From IMG/VR virus record IMGVR_UViG_3300007540_000148, positions 1 through 21,542 of that record: 21,542 nt of DNA; one strand, given 5' to 3'. Origin of the DNA: a virus. The first letter of the stretch is position 1. Each line of letters starts with the position of its first letter. Both the position numbers and the translations under genes were made by a program. Shown here piece after piece: positions 20,205 to 21,542 of this stretch. The notes under the pieces are model-generated. The model made no database searches. It saw only the letters and a list, made by a program, of their open reading frames with translations, and was not told where the DNA came from.

Positions 20205-21542
20205 TTACATTCCTTCTGGTGCTTGGCCTCCGCCTTGCTGCGCTGCCATTTGCGCCATCTGCGCGGCCTGTTCCATCATTTGTTGACGCTCCACTGGAGA
20301 CGTACGCAATTCCGCTGGTACACCAAGTTTATCAGCGACGTAATCAGCGATAGCGCCCATCCGTGGAGCCATCTGACCTTCCGGCCCAAGTGCAGAAGAC
20401 AACTGCACCCATTGCGTGATTTTCTCGATATCGCCCATGTTCTGAGCTTGAGCAATCGGTGACACTGGCGTCACCTTAACCTCAAGACCATTCACACGTA
20501 ACGGCATCTCAATCATGCCACGCTCATCCATGACATATAGGATGCGCGCAATAAGCGGCCCCATAGTCTCTGTAATGAGGCGACCGAACGCAGAGCCAAG
20601 GTTCTGCGCCAGTTCTTTCATGCGTTCTGCAATCTCAGTCGCAGAACGAGCCGACATATTGTCCGGCGGTAATGTATCGTCCAGCATGATTTTCTTAATG
20701 TTCATGCGTAGATCGTTGATAACAATCTGAGACACGTTGAAGTCACCAGAACGCGGCAACATCCGCAGGCTTTCACCTTGTGGCCCACCATTACGAGCCA
20801 CAGGAATAATAGCACCGGGAGTAATACGGATCATCTGTGGGTTTAGAACACCATCGTCAGCAGCCGTGTAAACGCCAGCAATCGACAAGGATGCGTTCTT
20901 TAACAGAAGCTCCAGTGTCTTATTCAGTGTCTTAATATCAGGAATAGCAGTAACAAGAGGTCCACGCCCATAAACTTCACCAGCCACTTTCATATAACGA
21001 GCTACGATCCAAGGCGAAGAATTCATCTTGCGTTGCACAATCTGCTCTTTACCTTCAGGCCAAATCACATGGTAATCGTAATCACCACGGTTCACGTCAA
21101 GGATTGTAGCCTCAACAAGCTCAATCTCTTCCGTTGGCTTTTCTTCAACCATACGCGCTAGACGGGTTGGTATGTCAGCATCCATCCAGTGCTGCTTAAT
21201 CGCTTCAGCCTTGATTCGCATACGACGGTAGACGTTATCAACGCGACCGTGAGCGCCTTCCTCAATAGCCACAAGGTATTGAGGTACAGCGGTAAAGCGA
21301 ACAGGTGTTACGTCATCTCCCGGTTGTACGAGCATGACTGCTGTACCAACCGCAAGGTCCATAAGAAATTCACCCATAGCCAAATCAAAATTTGATTGGC
21401 GAAGAACCGAAAACATTTTTTCTGCGTATAAGTCTAAAGCGGCTTGAGCTTCTAACTGACGGTCAGCAGGAATATCTGGACCGGGCTCAAGGCGACACCA
21501 ACGCCCATAAGGCGGGAATAAGCCAGCCTGAATACGGTTAGC
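20205..21542 (-). CDS. portal (head-tail connector) protein, 5' end missing
   Basis: The visible 445 residues are the C-terminal and middle part of a T7 gp8-like portal, the ring through which DNA enters and leaves the capsid. The frame stays open to the right edge, so the ATG at 21416 is internal; the upstream codons encode GLFPPYGRWCRLEPG, typical of these portals. Other family segments are VARYMKVAGEVYGRGP (about 178-193 of the visible part), LPPDNMSARSATEIAERM (about 282-299) and the C-terminal Gln/Met/Ala/Gly-rich tail (QQMMEQAAQMAQMAAQQGGG). T7 gp8 is 536 aa, so about 90 residues are probably beyond the edge. Confidence 0.93.
   Translation of the reverse strand, partial: ANRIQAGLFPPYGRWCRLEPGPDIPADRQLEAQAALDLYAEKMFSVLRQSNFDLAMGEFLMDLAVGTAVMLVQPGDDVTPVRFTAVPQYLVAIEEGAHGRVDNVYRRMRIKAEAIKQHWMDADIPTRLARMVEEKPTEEIELVEATILDVNRGDYDYHVIWPEGKEQIVQRKMNSSPWIVARYMKVAGEVYGRGPLVTAIPDIKTLNKTLELLLKNASLSIAGVYTAADDGVLNPQMIRITPGAIIPVARNGGPQGESLRMLPRSGDFNVSQIVINDLRMNIKKIMLDDTLPPDNMSARSATEIAERMKELAQNLGSAFGRLITETMGPLIARILYVMDERGMIEMPLRVNGLEVKVTPVSPIAQAQNMGDIEKITQWVQLSSALGPEGQMAPRMGAIADYVADKLGVPAELRTSPVERQQMMEQAAQMAQMAAQQGGGQAPEGM

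Noticed and set aside
1-21542. CRISPR array, tRNA genes, insertion sequences
   Set aside because: No regularly spaced repeats, no cloverleaf sequence and no transposase or terminal inverted repeats were seen. The only recombinase is the phage-encoded serine recombinase.

Overview
The window is the structural, lysis and recombination part of a tailed phage with a short, T7-like tail (podovirus morphology), either a free phage or the inside of a prophage. No bacterial housekeeping gene is visible over 21.5 kb. Moderate GC and the particular versions of several proteins (DYEEGTW fibre motif, Bbp19-like protein, 3TM holin) resemble marine alphaproteobacterial podoviruses. That host guess is inference from memory of family patterns, not a search result.

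Right to left, a long operon on the minus strand runs from the portal (cut by the right edge) to about 2541. The head module is portal, a Bbp19-like small protein, scaffold, HK97-fold major capsid protein and a 92-aa probable structural protein. The tail module is a gp11-like tail tubular protein A and a gp12-like tail tubular protein B. The ejection module has four proteins in the T7 gp14-gp16 positions (162, 578, 273 and 1071 aa). The adhesion module has a T7-type tail fibre (660 aa), a DYEEGTW-motif fibre protein (271 aa) and a 332-aa protein that I read as a duplicate of the distal half of the fibre. After these come an 86-aa phage protein and a tightly overlapping lysis block: two tiny membrane proteins of 31 and 55 aa, a TM plus coiled-coil protein, a three-TM-type holin, a 46-aa basic protein and a GH24 lysozyme. 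The operon ends with a PD-(D/E)XK nuclease.

Left of this, a plus-strand module (731-2551) encodes a small serine recombinase, a YqaJ-family exonuclease and a 73-aa unknown protein. It converges on the late operon with an 11-bp tail-to-tail overlap. A divergent minus-strand pair (648-17) encodes a ribbon-helix-helix repressor candidate and another PD-(D/E)XK (Hjc-like) nuclease. The 82-bp divergent intergenic region carries an 11-bp-spaced direct repeat overlapping a good leftward promoter, which suggests autoregulation.

Two control points are readable in the late operon. The 192-bp gap between scaffold and capsid has a hairpin after the scaffold gene and then a near-consensus sigma70-type promoter (TTTACA-N17-TATATT), with an inverted repeat at the predicted start point. 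A textbook terminator with a UUCG loop follows the capsid and 92-aa genes, comparable in place to T7 T-phi after gene 10. Together these would give the capsid pair its own highly expressed transcript. No gene-free stretch exceeds 300 bases. No terminase, DNA polymerase, RNA polymerase, tRNA or CRISPR array is present.
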